DNA of 34,472 nt from Syntrophaceae bacterium UBA5744 (lineage in GTDB: Bacteria > Desulfobacterota > Syntrophia > Syntrophales > UBA2192). Positions 9,627 through 17,928 of this stretch are shown here, piece by piece. The notes beneath the pieces were generated by a model. It saw only the letters and a program-made list of their open reading frames with translations. It did not search any database and was not told the DNA's origin. Numbering within the stretch: position 1 is the stretch's first letter; each line of letters starts with the position of its first letter. The stretch covers positions 1 to 34,472 of the forward strand of contig DIFQ01000074.1 of the NCBI GenBank assembly GCA_002419215.1, written 5' to 3'. A program made the translations under genes and the position numbers.

Positions 9627-9842
9627 ATGACCATATCCACATACCAGATCGATAATGTCCTCAAAGCCTACAGCCGGCAGAGCAAGGTCAGCTCGAGGCC
9701 CGCGGCCCAGGATGTGGCGAAGGCAAGCCCGAGGTATGCCGACGTGGTCTCGCTGACCGCTGAGCAGGAAAAACCGGAGGTCTATGACAAGATCTCCTAC
9801 AGCCTGATGGATGTCCTCCTGAAAGGCAATAAATCCAAATAG
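9627..9842 (+). CDS. Small FlgM-associated-type protein (DVU0524-like)
   Basis: A 71-residue protein starting MTISTYQIDNVLKAYSRQSK, with a Lys/Ser/Arg-rich middle and a C-terminal helix (KISYSLMDVLLKGNK). The N-terminus resembles, from memory, the small family named after DVU0524 that sits beside flgM (anti-sigma-28) in Desulfovibrio; I could not verify this by search. The start is set by an AGGATGAACG ribosome-binding site, and the ATG at 9620 in another frame stops quickly. The strong sigma-28 promoter upstream independently supports late flagellar expression. No flgM is visible in the window. Function unknown. Confidence 0.75.
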   Translation: MTISTYQIDNVLKAYSRQSKVSSRPAAQDVAKASPRYADVVSLTAEQEKPEVYDKISYSLMDVLLKGNKSK

Positions 9843-9876
9843 AACCCTTCGCGATTCGATGAGCGGGGGACCGTTC

Positions 9877-9898
9877 CAGGGGGGCCGAAAGCCCCCTG
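9877..9898 (+). terminator. GC-rich hairpin after the small gene
   Basis: CAGGGGGGC and GCCCCCTG form an 8-bp stem with one extra G and a CGAAA loop, 35 bases after the stop codon at 9842. No T-run follows, so termination may be partial and the HD-GYP gene could be co-transcribed. Confidence 0.4.
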
Positions 9899-9986
9899 TC
9901 ACATGTTCCCGGTGTGTCTGGTTTGAACCCGCATGTGGCCGGCCTTCGTCTCCGACTGAGGCCGAAAACACACCTTTGCCTCCAGT

Positions 9987-11585
9987 GTGCGCGATGAGTC
10001 CGAAACCATGGATGGGGCTGTCGGAATGAACGGTACGGAAACCGCCAGGGACGAATTCAGGGTCAAGCCCGCGAATTGTTCCGATAAGAGCACCATCCTG
10101 GTCGTCGACGACGACCCCTCGGTGCGCCACCTGATCATCGAGTCCCTGAGGCAGTCGGGCGACTACATCGCCACCGGGGCTGCCGACGGGATGGAAGCCC
10201 TCGAAGCGCTGCGGTCCAATCTCTACGACCTGGTCATCAGCGACATCCAGATGCCGGGCATGAACGGCATGGATCTGCTCGCCCGGATCCGGGAGATCAA
10301 CCCCTCGATCTCGGTCATCATGATCACCGGGTACCCCACCGTCGGCCTGTCGGTTGCGGCCATGAAGACGGGGGCCGTCGATTTCGTCGCGAAGCCCTTC
10401 CGCATCGACGAGCTCCTGTACAAGGTGAACATCCACATGCGGGAGAAGTCGCTCCTGTCGGCCGACGGCCTCCTGCAGAAGGTGGAGCAGGAGAAGCTGC
10501 GCGACAAGGTCCGACAGATCTCGGCCAAGGGATTCATCTTCGACTTCATCGAGCGCCTCGGGGTGAGCAACGACAACGTCTTCCGCGTCATCGCCGATCT
10601 GGCCCTCAAGGTTTCCAACGGCGAGCACTGCGCGATCCTGCTCTACGACAGGGAAGCCGACGAGTTTCTCCCCAAGATCACCGGCAGCGTCGACCATGTC
10701 CCCCCGCGCCACACCGTTCCGTGGCCGAAAACGGTGCTGCGGGAGGTCGTGAGCAAAAAGGACGGCGTCCTGCACATTGCGCCCGACGCCAGAGGCACGG
10801 CCTCCATTCTCTGTGCCCCCCTCATGATCCGCAACAACGTCTTCGGGATCCTGGGCCTCTGGAAAGACCGCAACGGCGCCTGTTTTTCGGATCAGGACCT
10901 CCACGTCATCCTGAGCCTCGCGAGGCGCGCTTCGCTGAACCTGGAAAACAAGGTTCTCTACGAGACCCTCTACACGAACATCGCCGAGACCTTCCGGGCG
11001 CTCGTGGCCTCCATCCAGGCCCGGGACCAGTACACGGAGCGCCACTCGGAGAGCGTCATGCAGTTCGTGGTCCGCACCGCCGAGATCATGGAGTGCTCCG
11101 CCGACGACATCGAGTGCCTCAAGATCGCCGCCATGCTCCACGACATCGGCAAGATCGCGATCCCGGATCACATCCTTCTCAAACCCGACGAGCTCACGGT
11201 CGAAGAATACGACGTCATCAAGACCCACAGCACGATCGGCGATGACATCCTGACCCCGATCGCCCTGTTCGAGAAGGAGCGCAAGATCATCCGCCATCAT
11301 CACGAATCCTGGGACGGTTCCGGCTATCCCGATGGGCTGGCCGGCGAGGCGATCCCGCTTCTCTCGCGCCTGATCGCCGTGGCCGATGCCTACGACGCCA
11401 TGACGACAAACCGGCCCTACCGGAGGAGCATGAGCCATAACGAGGCGGTGACGGAGCTGCGCAGAAACGGCGGCGGCCAGTTCGACCCGCGCATCGTCGA
11501 TGCGTTCATCGACTCCTTCCACGAAACCAACATGGTCGCCTTCCCCACCCTGGCGTGCCCCGCACAGAAACGGCAGAGGGACTAG
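9987..11585 (+). CDS. REC-GAF-HD-GYP cyclic-di-GMP phosphodiesterase response regulator
   Basis: A response regulator predicted to hydrolyse c-di-GMP. The 532 residues contain a receiver (about 35-150, phospho-acceptor D86 in VISDIQMP), a GAF-like domain at about 180-320 (NGEHCAILLYDREADEF, later LCAPLMIRNNVFGILGL) and a C-terminal HD-GYP domain with the HD pair at 385-386 (MLHDIGK), HHE at 438-440 and an intact GYP at 446-448 (GSGYPDG), so it is probably active. The listed start is a GTG at 9987 without a clear ribosome-binding site; ATGs at 10008 or 10026 are possible and would not affect the domains. It follows the sigma-28-controlled gene on the same strand, which fits a motility-to-sessility switch (inference). 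Confidence 0.92.
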   Translation: MRDESETMDGAVGMNGTETARDEFRVKPANCSDKSTILVVDDDPSVRHLIIESLRQSGDYIATGAADGMEALEALRSNLYDLVISDIQMPGMNGMDLLARIREINPSISVIMITGYPTVGLSVAAMKTGAVDFVAKPFRIDELLYKVNIHMREKSLLSADGLLQKVEQEKLRDKVRQISAKGFIFDFIERLGVSNDNVFRVIADLALKVSNGEHCAILLYDREADEFLPKITGSVDHVPPRHTVPWPKTVLREVVSKKDGVLHIAPDARGTASILCAPLMIRNNVFGILGLWKDRNGACFSDQDLHVILSLARRASLNLENKVLYETLYTNIAETFRALVASIQARDQYTERHSESVMQFVVRTAEIMECSADDIECLKIAAMLHDIGKIAIPDHILLKPDELTVEEYDVIKTHSTIGDDILTPIALFEKERKIIRHHHESWDGSGYPDGLAGEAIPLLSRLIAVADAYDAMTTNRPYRRSMSHNEAVTELRRNGGGQFDPRIVDAFIDSFHETNMVAFPTLACPAQKRQRD

Positions 11586-11661
11586 GGTGCAGGGTGTAGG
11601 AAAAATAGCCTCAAATGAAAACGAAAGAGGATCGGGCAACCATGGCTCGATCCTCTTTCGT
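11584..11661. terminator. Heptad pair plus bidirectional terminator hairpin
   Basis: Two heptads, AGGGTGC and AGGGTGT, begin inside the HD-GYP stop codon. They are followed by perfect 14-bp arms (ACGAAAGAGGATCG at 11621-11634 and its complement at 11648-11661), extended inward by three more pairs. The arms end in A-rich and T-rich tails, so it can terminate both the plus-strand HD-GYP gene and the minus-strand receiver gene. A very similar hairpin is at 15763-15801. Confidence 0.8.
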
Positions 11662-11718
11662 TATCCCGAACGGACTGAAGATTTGCATTGAACTGCCGGA
11701 GAAGATGCAGCAGCTGAT

Positions 11719-12096
11719 TCAGATCCCGCGGGAGCCTGCAATCCTGCGAATGGTATCGGACAATTCATCCGTATCGCAGCCTTTCAGGATGTATCCCAGG
11801 GCTCCGGCTCGCATCATGTTCGCCATGAATCCGTCGTCGGCATAGATGGAGAGGGCCAGGATCTTCATGCCGGGCATTTCGGAAAGAATCCGGCTGGTGG
11901 CCTCGGCTCCGTCCAGGACCGGCATTTTCACATCCATGAGGATGATGTCCGGCAGAAGTTCGCGAGTCAGAGCAACCGCCTTCTCACCGTCTTCCGCCTC
12001 CCCGACCACTTCCATGTCGGCCTGATGGTTGATCACCGCCTTGAGCCCGCTGCGAAACACCCCGTGGTCGTCTACGATCAGGACCCTGATCTTCAT
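11719..12096 (-). CDS. Receiver-only NarL-type response regulator without HTH
   Basis: A 125-residue receiver domain with phospho-acceptor D55 in IILMDVKMP and a C-terminal alpha-5 region ending GCDTDELSDTIRRIAGSRGI. The sequence is characteristic of the NarL/DesR branch, whose members normally continue into a LuxR-type HTH of about 65 residues. Here a stop codon follows directly and no HTH is encoded in any frame of the 60 bases before the terminator. It lies about 59 bp downstream of the HisKA_3 kinase gene, its likely partner. It may act by protein-protein interaction or as a phosphate sink, or be a truncated regulator. Confidence 0.88.
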   Translation of the reverse strand: MKIRVLIVDDHGVFRSGLKAVINHQADMEVVGEAEDGEKAVALTRELLPDIILMDVKMPVLDGAEATSRILSEMPGMKILALSIYADDGFMANMMRAGALGYILKGCDTDELSDTIRRIAGSRGI

Positions 12097-12155
12097 GATG
12101 TTTTCCGTCTCCCGTTAGGATGAGGGGATTTTTTCCCGCTCCGGGTCGCTTCTGA

Positions 12156-15100
12156 TCAGCCCAATGCCGCAGGCAGAACAGCCGTCACGATCGTGCCGCA
12201 TCCCGGGGCCGATTCGATCCGGAGGCTCCCGTCAATGGCAATCAGTCGCTCCCGGATGCTGTACAGCCCGAACCCGCCTTCGGCGGTGGGAGCCCCGAGC
12301 ATCTGCGGGTCAAACCCCACGCCGTCGTCTGTGACCTTCACCTGGAACTGTCCGTTTTCCAGGGCGAGCAGGACATGGGCAATGTGCGCCTGGCTGTGCT
12401 TCACGACATTGTTCAGCAACTCCCGGATCAGCTGGTAGAGAATCGTTTTCACGTCCGGATTCAGGTGCTTGTATGAATCCCGTATGTCGCAGAGAATCCG
12501 TATGGGGTGTCTTTCCATCAGGCTGTTGGCAAGCGCTTCGCAGGCGGCCCGCAATCCCATGTCGAACAGAAGGGGATTGCCGATGTCGGTCATCAGGGCG
12601 CGCGTTTCCTGGATTGACTGCAGGAGAAGTGCCTTGGCCTCCTTCAGGTGCTGATCCTGATCGGATGGAGTGCCCCGCAGCATATCGATGCGCATCTTGG
12701 CTGCTGCCAGGGTTTGTGCGACCTCGTCGTGCAGTATCCCTGCGATCCGCTTGCGCTCGCGCTCCTCGGCCATGACAAGCTCCGAGGCCAGCTTGCGCAG
12801 TGCCGCTTCCGCCCGTTTACGCTCGGTGATGTCGATTCCCACCTCCATGATGAGGGGGGAGCCGTCGGAGTCCGTGAAAGGGAAGTCAAAGATATCATAG
12901 TTCCTTCCATCCGGTCCGGTCCATTCCCAGTGGTGGCGTTTCCCCGTTTTCTGGACGGTAAAGGATTCGCAGATCTCGCAGGGCTCCATGCGATTGAAGA
13001 GATATTCATAGCAGCGCTTTCCGCAGGACTCGCCGAACCGCTCCCGGAAGAACCGGTTGGCAAAGGGCACGTGATGATCCGGCGTCAACAGGATTGCGTA
13101 AACCGGCAGTGTTTCCAGAACGTCATAGAGCCTCTGCCGCTCGGCCTTCACGGTCTCCTCGGCCCTTTTCCGCATGGTGATGTCCCGGGCCGCAGCAAAG
13201 ACGCCCATGATCTGTCCGGTCTCATCCCTGTAGACAGAGGCGTTGTACAGAACGGGGGTCACCTGTCCGTCCCGATGCTTCAGCTCGAGCGGGTAATCCC
13301 GCACCAAACCCTGCCGGAAGACCTCCTCGTAACCGGCCCTCGCCTTTTGAGGTTCCGTGAAGTAGTCAGAGAAGTCGCTTCCGATGAGCTGCTCTCTGGC
13401 CACACCGGTAGCCTCTTCGGACGCACGGTTGACATCCATGATTTTCCCTTCGACGCTGATCGTGACCAGTGGGTCGAGGCTCGCCTCGATCAGGCTGCGG
13501 GCATAAAGCGATTCTTCGTACAACTCGTAAGTCCGCTCCCTGACCCGCTCCTCCAGTTCATTTTTTGCCTTCCTCAACGCGTCCTCGGCCTGTTTGCGTT
13601 CGGTGATGTCCGTGGCGATCTCGAATCTCACGTTGCGGCCGTCGGGCCACTTGATGATGCGGTCGATAATGGAGTAGTGCCTGCCAAGCTTCGGGTTGTA
13701 ATACTCCCACTGGTGGGGGGCCGGGTTTTGCCTGAGGATGATTTCGTTCGTGCAGAACGGGCAGGGTGCATCCAGACCCTGGAACTCGCGGTGGCAGATG
13801 CCGCCCACTGCCTGCCTGCCGAACAGGGTTTCCATCGTCTTGTTCATGTAGAGGATCTCGTTTGTGGACGGGTCCGTCACGTAGATTAACGCATCCATGC
13901 TGTCGAAGAGGGAAAGGAGCTGCTCCCGCTCGAACCTCAACGTTTCCTCGGCCCGCTTACGCTCGGTGATGTCGGTAAGCATGCTGATAGAGCCGGCGAA
14001 CTTGCCCTCGCCGTCTGTTAGAGGCGTGACATTGGCCGCCGTCCAGATGTGCGTTCCATCCTTGCGGATGTATTTGCGCTCGTAACTCGCCCTGATCCCC
14101 TGTAGCGGGCTCTCGAGCCTCTTCTTCGCGAGAGCCTTGTTTTCCTCGTCCATGAAGTCGTATGCGGACCTGCCCGTCATTTCCTGCGGGCCATAACCCA
14201 GCATCTCGGCCATTTTTTCGTTGACGAATACAGTCGTCAGTCCCGCATCGACTTTCCATATGCCTTCGTTGGCTGTCTCGACGATGGTGCGGTAACGTTC
14301 CTCGCTCTCCCGCAGAGCCGTTTCCCTTGTCCGTACCTTTTCGGCCATGGTATTGAAGGTCTCTGCCAGATCCTGGAATTCCGATATATCGTTGAGCCTG
14401 ACCTGCCCGGGCTCCTCCCCCCATCCAAGGGCAAGCGCATGGGCGCGCAGTGTTCTGACGGGGTTTGTGATTTTCCGCGAGACGGCCAGGGCGATGAAGA
14501 ATGCGGCAAGCGAAACGGACAGAAACAGAAGGGCGCTGTTGGCAATCGAGATGAGGATGGGCCCGGTTACTTCCTCTTCCGTTCGTCCGGCAGTGACGGC
14601 CCAGCCGATGGATGAAACGGGGATAAAACTGACCAATCGGTCCTTTCCCTCATAGGCCGCATAGACCGTTTTGGAGACCTCTTTTCCTTTGAGCACTTCT
14701 TCAAACGCGGGATATTCTTTGAGCCAGTTGCGCTCCTCCCAGGTGGTATGGATGGCAGGGTGGCGATAGACCAGCATGCCCTTGTGATCGACTAGCGCAA
14801 AGCCTCCCCCTTTGCTTCTTTCAACCGCCAGCCGGGCATCCAGTTTTTCGGGAATGACTGTGGCAACAACGACGCCGAGCAGGGTGCCCTTACCGTCCCG
14901 AATGCCGCGGGAGATGCCAAAGACAGGTTTTCCGGTCGTCCGGGCATGTACAAGCTCCCCTATCGTCCATTCACGGCCGTTTGCGACATCGAGGAAATAG
15001 GCCCGGTCAGCGTAATTCCTGCCGACCATGTCAGGATTATCCGAGTAGACCGCAACACCCTCCGGATTCATCCAGGTGAAATCGCGAACGGCATCATAGT

Positions 15101-15398
15101 CCTGGCTGGTCGAAAGGAGTCGAGAGATATCCCTGGCTGTCATGGGATGTGTGGAGGTTATGGCAAGACCGATTACACGCTCCTGATGGAGAATGTCCTG
15201 TACGAATGCCTCGAACGTCTTTGCGACGGCGCGGGCAATTTCCAGATTTGCCTGAAGCTCCGACGCGCGTCGAGCCTGATAACTGCCAAAGTACATGTAA
15301 GCTTGAATCGCCAGGACAGGGATGAGTGTGAAAAGGAGAAGCAGGATCAACCGGCTCTGAATGCTTTTCCCCTTTTCCCCTCGAGGTCCGGTCAGCAT
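12156..15398 (-). CDS. Membrane sensor histidine kinase, Cache-HAMP-4xPAS-HisKA_3 (NarX-like)
   Basis: A 1080-residue sensor kinase. The start at 15398 is supported by GGGAGGAGG five bases upstream; the longer frame to 15506 is not. Order: TM1 (about 12-32), an extracytoplasmic Cache-like sensor (about 33-290), TM2 (about 290-312), HAMP, four PAS domains (about 370-495, 495-620, 635-770 and 775-880), then a HisKA_3 dimerisation domain with the histidine in LHDEVAQTL and a HATPase_c with RELLNNVVKHSQ and GGFGLYSIRERL. PAS2 and PAS4 both carry a C-x10-C-x2-C cluster (CHREFQGLDAPCPFC and CYEYLFNRMEPCEIC), possibly metal- or redox-sensitive. The partner is probably the receiver-only protein downstream. 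The stimulus is unknown. Confidence 0.93.
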   Translation of the reverse strand: MLTGPRGEKGKSIQSRLILLLLFTLIPVLAIQAYMYFGSYQARRASELQANLEIARAVAKTFEAFVQDILHQERVIGLAITSTHPMTARDISRLLSTSQDYDAVRDFTWMNPEGVAVYSDNPDMVGRNYADRAYFLDVANGREWTIGELVHARTTGKPVFGISRGIRDGKGTLLGVVVATVIPEKLDARLAVERSKGGGFALVDHKGMLVYRHPAIHTTWEERNWLKEYPAFEEVLKGKEVSKTVYAAYEGKDRLVSFIPVSSIGWAVTAGRTEEEVTGPILISIANSALLFLSVSLAAFFIALAVSRKITNPVRTLRAHALALGWGEEPGQVRLNDISEFQDLAETFNTMAEKVRTRETALRESEERYRTIVETANEGIWKVDAGLTTVFVNEKMAEMLGYGPQEMTGRSAYDFMDEENKALAKKRLESPLQGIRASYERKYIRKDGTHIWTAANVTPLTDGEGKFAGSISMLTDITERKRAEETLRFEREQLLSLFDSMDALIYVTDPSTNEILYMNKTMETLFGRQAVGGICHREFQGLDAPCPFCTNEIILRQNPAPHQWEYYNPKLGRHYSIIDRIIKWPDGRNVRFEIATDITERKQAEDALRKAKNELEERVRERTYELYEESLYARSLIEASLDPLVTISVEGKIMDVNRASEEATGVAREQLIGSDFSDYFTEPQKARAGYEEVFRQGLVRDYPLELKHRDGQVTPVLYNASVYRDETGQIMGVFAAARDITMRKRAEETVKAERQRLYDVLETLPVYAILLTPDHHVPFANRFFRERFGESCGKRCYEYLFNRMEPCEICESFTVQKTGKRHHWEWTGPDGRNYDIFDFPFTDSDGSPLIMEVGIDITERKRAEAALRKLASELVMAEERERKRIAGILHDEVAQTLAAAKMRIDMLRGTPSDQDQHLKEAKALLLQSIQETRALMTDIGNPLLFDMGLRAACEALANSLMERHPIRILCDIRDSYKHLNPDVKTILYQLIRELLNNVVKHSQAHIAHVLLALENGQFQVKVTDDGVGFDPQMLGAPTAEGGFGLYSIRERLIAIDGSLRIESAPGCGTIVTAVLPAALG

Positions 15399-15542
15399 CG
15401 GTTCCTCCTCCCTGAAATCACCCGGCCATCCGTTGAGGCCTGACCGGTTTCCCGGGTGTTGTTCGCTCCCAGGGTCACAAGGAAAGCGATGTCGAGCCCT
15501 CTTCACCAGCGACTTGACAACGAATACGATTCTGTCGGTTCA

Positions 15543-15572
15543 TCTATACGCCAAACACTTGGATCTGATCAA
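15543..15572 (-). promoter_or_regulatory. Possible sigma-70 promoter for the sensor kinase gene
   Basis: On the minus strand TTGATC is separated by 18 bases from TATAGA, about 140 bases upstream of the ATG at 15398. Spacing is one longer than ideal and the -35 has two mismatches. Confidence 0.45.
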
Positions 15573-15717
15573 GGAAAAGGATCAGCCCGAGAACAGACGA
15601 TTTCAGGGATTTCACAAGGAATCAACCCGAAACGTTCGATCAACGTCCGTGTCCGGGTGCAATGCCCTTGAAAAGATAGAAGGCAAGAAGCGATGAAGTG
15701 AAGAAGTTCGGATCAGC

Positions 15718-15822
15718 AGGGGACAGGGTATCGGGTACAGACAGAACCGCAAGGACAGAAACGAAAAAGGACCGGGCAAACATCTGCCCGATCCTCTTTT
15801 TACACCCGGTACCCGGCACCCG
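15718..15822. repeat. Heptad-armed hairpin with inner terminator-like stem
   Basis: Outer left arm: heptads AGGGGAC, AGGGTAT and CGGGTAC. Outer right arm: ACACCCG, GTACCCG and GCACCCG. Between them is an inner hairpin (15763-15801) with arms AAAAAGGACCGGGCA and TGCCCGATCCTCTTTTT, one mismatch and a one-base bulge. The inner stem closely resembles the terminator at 11621-11661. It is the clearest composite example of the repeat class in this window. Confidence 0.8.
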
Positions 15823-15999
15823 CAGTTATTACCCGGAGGGGTGGCTCATCAGGAATCACCTAAATGGATCCTGGATGACATCTGCACATCGCTATCACCT
15901 GCACCTGCAAAGGAGTGGACGACTGTCAGACCTGAGGATTACGGATGGAACGAGGGCAGCGTTCCGGTCGAGCCGCGCGAGTGACCTGCGCCTCGAAGT
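15823..15999. other. Gene-free spacer
   Basis: Apart from scattered short ORFs without ribosome-binding sites I see nothing here. The sequence is plain mid-GC DNA between the repeat hairpin and the end of the next minus-strand gene. Confidence 0.5.
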
Positions 16000-16497
16000 T
16001 CAGGTGAGCTGCAGTACAGCCTTCACCTCATGCAGGAAAGACTCTTCGGCACTGCTCACCCGAACGCCGCCGAAGCCGAGAAACCCGCCTTCCTTGGACG
16101 CATTCGCAGCCCTCTCTGCCACGTTCAAGATCATCTGCTTGTAGGCGTTTGCCTCGTCGGGTGTGCCCTTCCGGCTTACCAGGCTCGCCGCCTCCCGAAT
16201 TCGACCGAGCACGGCGGACTTGAGATTTGCCATCTGCTGTTCACGATTGCCCTCACCGACCAGTGTCTTCGGGTCAGGCATCCCGGGAATGCTCTTGTCC
16301 GCCAGCATCGCGCCCAGGAGCTCCAGCTTTGAGCCTTTCTGGAGTGACTCGACCATTTCCGTCATTCCGGCCGAGGCTTCCTTGACGGCCCCGAAGATGC
16401 CACTCGGATCGGCGGCGGAGACGCCACCGACGACGAGCGAAGGTACGATCCTGAGAAGAGTCCATTCCTCTGCTGTAAATGCGGCTTGTGTGGCCAT
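16000..16497 (-). CDS. Hypothetical helical protein
   Basis: A 165-residue protein beginning MATQAAFTAEEWTLLRIVPS. The ATG at 16497 is preferred to the ones at 16506 and 16533 because AAGGAA lies about ten bases upstream. It is rich in Ala, Glu, Lys and Met and looks mostly alpha-helical, with a Gly-rich FLGFGGVRVSSAEES segment near the C-terminus. There is no signal peptide or membrane segment. I do not recognise the family. It stands alone, with long spacers on both sides and an OmpA-like remnant upstream. Coding is supported by frame length and amino-acid composition. Confidence 0.72.
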   Translation of the reverse strand: MATQAAFTAEEWTLLRIVPSLVVGGVSAADPSGIFGAVKEASAGMTEMVESLQKGSKLELLGAMLADKSIPGMPDPKTLVGEGNREQQMANLKSAVLGRIREAASLVSRKGTPDEANAYKQMILNVAERAANASKEGGFLGFGGVRVSSAEESFLHEVKAVLQLT

Positions 16498-16730
16498 TTT
16501 CTGCATTTCCTTTCTCGGATTTGTGAAAGACAAGTATCAGGGCTGTCGGTCCAGCCCGTGCCGTGAACGTTCCGGTCTTCTTTGATCACAGGACGCACGA
16601 ATCGATGTTGATGGCCATCGGGTTTTCCGTCATTGGGGACAGTCTGCCGCACGGGCTGTCGGCGTCCGGCAGACCCCTGACTTCGGTACAGGCAACGCGA
16701 ACCTGGCCATCGTCCATGAAACGACCAGCC
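16498..16730. other. Spacer between the hypothetical gene and the OmpA-like remnant
   Basis: No convincing gene. Short minus-strand frames continue from the remnant at 16731-16842 but lack start signals and family resemblance. Confidence 0.4.
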
Positions 16731-16842
16731 TTACTTGCTCGTTACCCGAAGATCGATTCTCCGGTTCTTTTGTCTCCCTTCTTCCGTATTGATGGTTGGC
16801 AAGATTCCTCACAACAATTCGGATCCCGATTTCCGACTGCAC
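16731..16842 (-). pseudogene. Frameshifted remnant of an OmpA-like C-terminal domain
   Basis: One minus-strand frame reads IGIRIVVRNLANHQ and the next reads PTINTEEGRQKNRRIDLRV before a stop at 16731. Placed end to end across a frameshift near 16795, these resemble the end of OmpA-family peptidoglycan-binding domains (G-I-x-x-R-I-V-V-x-G followed by T-E-E-G-R-x-x-N-R-R-I-D-L-R). Upstream sequence is interrupted by stops and keeps no clear OmpA similarity. I read it as the decayed 3' end of an ompA-like gene. Confidence 0.5.
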
Positions 16843-17038
16843 CGGTCAGCAACTGCCAGAATCCATCACGCGAAGAGTTCAGCAGGGATCATCATTTGAG
16901 AGCGATTCAGGAGAGTTCAATATTCCTGCACAGCGGTGTGTTGTCCGGCGCGCTTGGGAGGCGGCCGAAAGCCCCTCGCCTCGAGAGGCAACTGACCCAT
17001 GACAGGGGCCGGTGCCGTTCCCGGGACGTCAGAGTCCG

Positions 17039-17428
17039 TCAATCGAGCAGTTCCTTCGGAATGTTGCCGCCGTTGTCGGCGAGCTTCTGCAGCACAGTCT
17101 TGTGCAACCACATGTTCATCTGTGCCGAATCGCCCATCTTCTCGGGCGGGCAATCGAGTTCGGCCGCAAGTTCCTTCCGCGCGGCAAAGCTGCTCTCGAG
17201 ACCCAGCAGCTTCAGCAGATCCACGATCGAGACCCGCCAATTGAGCTTTTGGGCGTTTGCGGCCGCGAGTTTCTCCAGCTGCGCCACGACATCGACAACG
17301 GCAATCGGTGCCGGAGCAGGAGGCGCAACCGGCGCAGCTTGCGGCGCAGGCGGGACCTGCGGGGCCGGTTCTGTCTTTGCGGGACGGTTGATGCCGAGCT
17401 TCTCGAGAATCTTGTCAAATAGGCCCAT
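17039..17428 (-). CDS. DUF3597 family protein
   Basis: A 129-residue protein with N-terminus MGLFDKILEKLGI, a Pro/Ala-rich linker (residues 17-45) and a C-terminal domain (VVAQLEKLAAANAQKLNWRV, IVDLLKLLGLESS, AARKELAAEL, MNMWLHKTVLQKLADNGGNI) that I recognise as DUF3597. The function of the family is unknown. AAAAGGAG lies six bases ahead of the ATG at 17428. It is a lone gene with 490 bp upstream, containing a 14-bp palindrome at 17567-17580. No membrane or signal sequence. Confidence 0.82.
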   Translation of the reverse strand: MGLFDKILEKLGINRPAKTEPAPQVPPAPQAAPVAPPAPAPIAVVDVVAQLEKLAAANAQKLNWRVSIVDLLKLLGLESSFAARKELAAELDCPPEKMGDSAQMNMWLHKTVLQKLADNGGNIPKELLD

Positions 17429-17895
17429 GGCGACTCCTTTTCAAAGGGGAATAAAAAATTGGGGTTCTAACTGATAACCGGCTGACCTGTTTACACGACG
17501 GCAACGATTGGCAAGATTGCCTTGACTGCACCCGGCCTGTTGAAGGTTGAACCGATATGCACGGGCTGACAACGTTGTCATGGATCATGGGTGCAAACCG
17601 CCGTTAAGGAGAATACAGCTACCCGGCTTTTTTGACGATCGGGGGAACGATGAAAGGGTCGGTCGAAAAAGATGATTCTGATATCAGGGACAGGATTAGA
17701 GGATAGAGCCAAATACCCGGGTCATGGTTGACAGCCTGAAGAATCACGAAAATATCCTGCCAAAATCTGGCGCTCCCCCTTTCTCTTCCAGCCGTTGCCG
17801 GTCACGAAGAAGTTCGGAGATGCAGGGTGCCTGCCACAGGCCTTTGGTCTTCCCTTCTAAAATCCTGGAGCCTTGTTCCCGATGCCCGAAGCCCG
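17429..17895. other. Long spacer upstream of the DUF3597 gene
   Basis: About 470 bp without a supportable gene. The only clear structure is the perfect palindrome at 17567-17580. It probably contains the promoter of the DUF3597 gene, but I cannot point to a convincing -35/-10 pair. Confidence 0.5.
17567..17580. promoter_or_regulatory. 14-bp palindrome, LacI-family-like operator
   Basis: TGACAACGTTGTCA is a perfect palindrome with a central CG, a layout typical of LacI/GalR-family operators. It lies about 140 bp upstream of the DUF3597 start. No LacI-type gene is in the window, so the assignment is tentative. Confidence 0.35.
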
Positions 17896-17928
17896 CGCAT
17901 TGAAAGCTGCCATGCAGCTTTCAATGCG
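17896..17928 (-). terminator. Hairpin overlapping the polA stop codon
   Basis: Arms of 15 bp (CGCATTGAAAGCTGC and its exact complement) around a three-base loop. The polA stop codon (17921-17923) lies in the promoter-side arm. No T-run follows, so it may act as a 3' stabiliser or a terminator needing a factor. Confidence 0.6.

Noticed and set aside
9252..11639. 795-residue minus-strand open frame across the regulator start, the small gene and the HD-GYP gene
   Set aside because: It is a shadow of two real genes and crosses a sigma-28 promoter; real domains are on the other frames.
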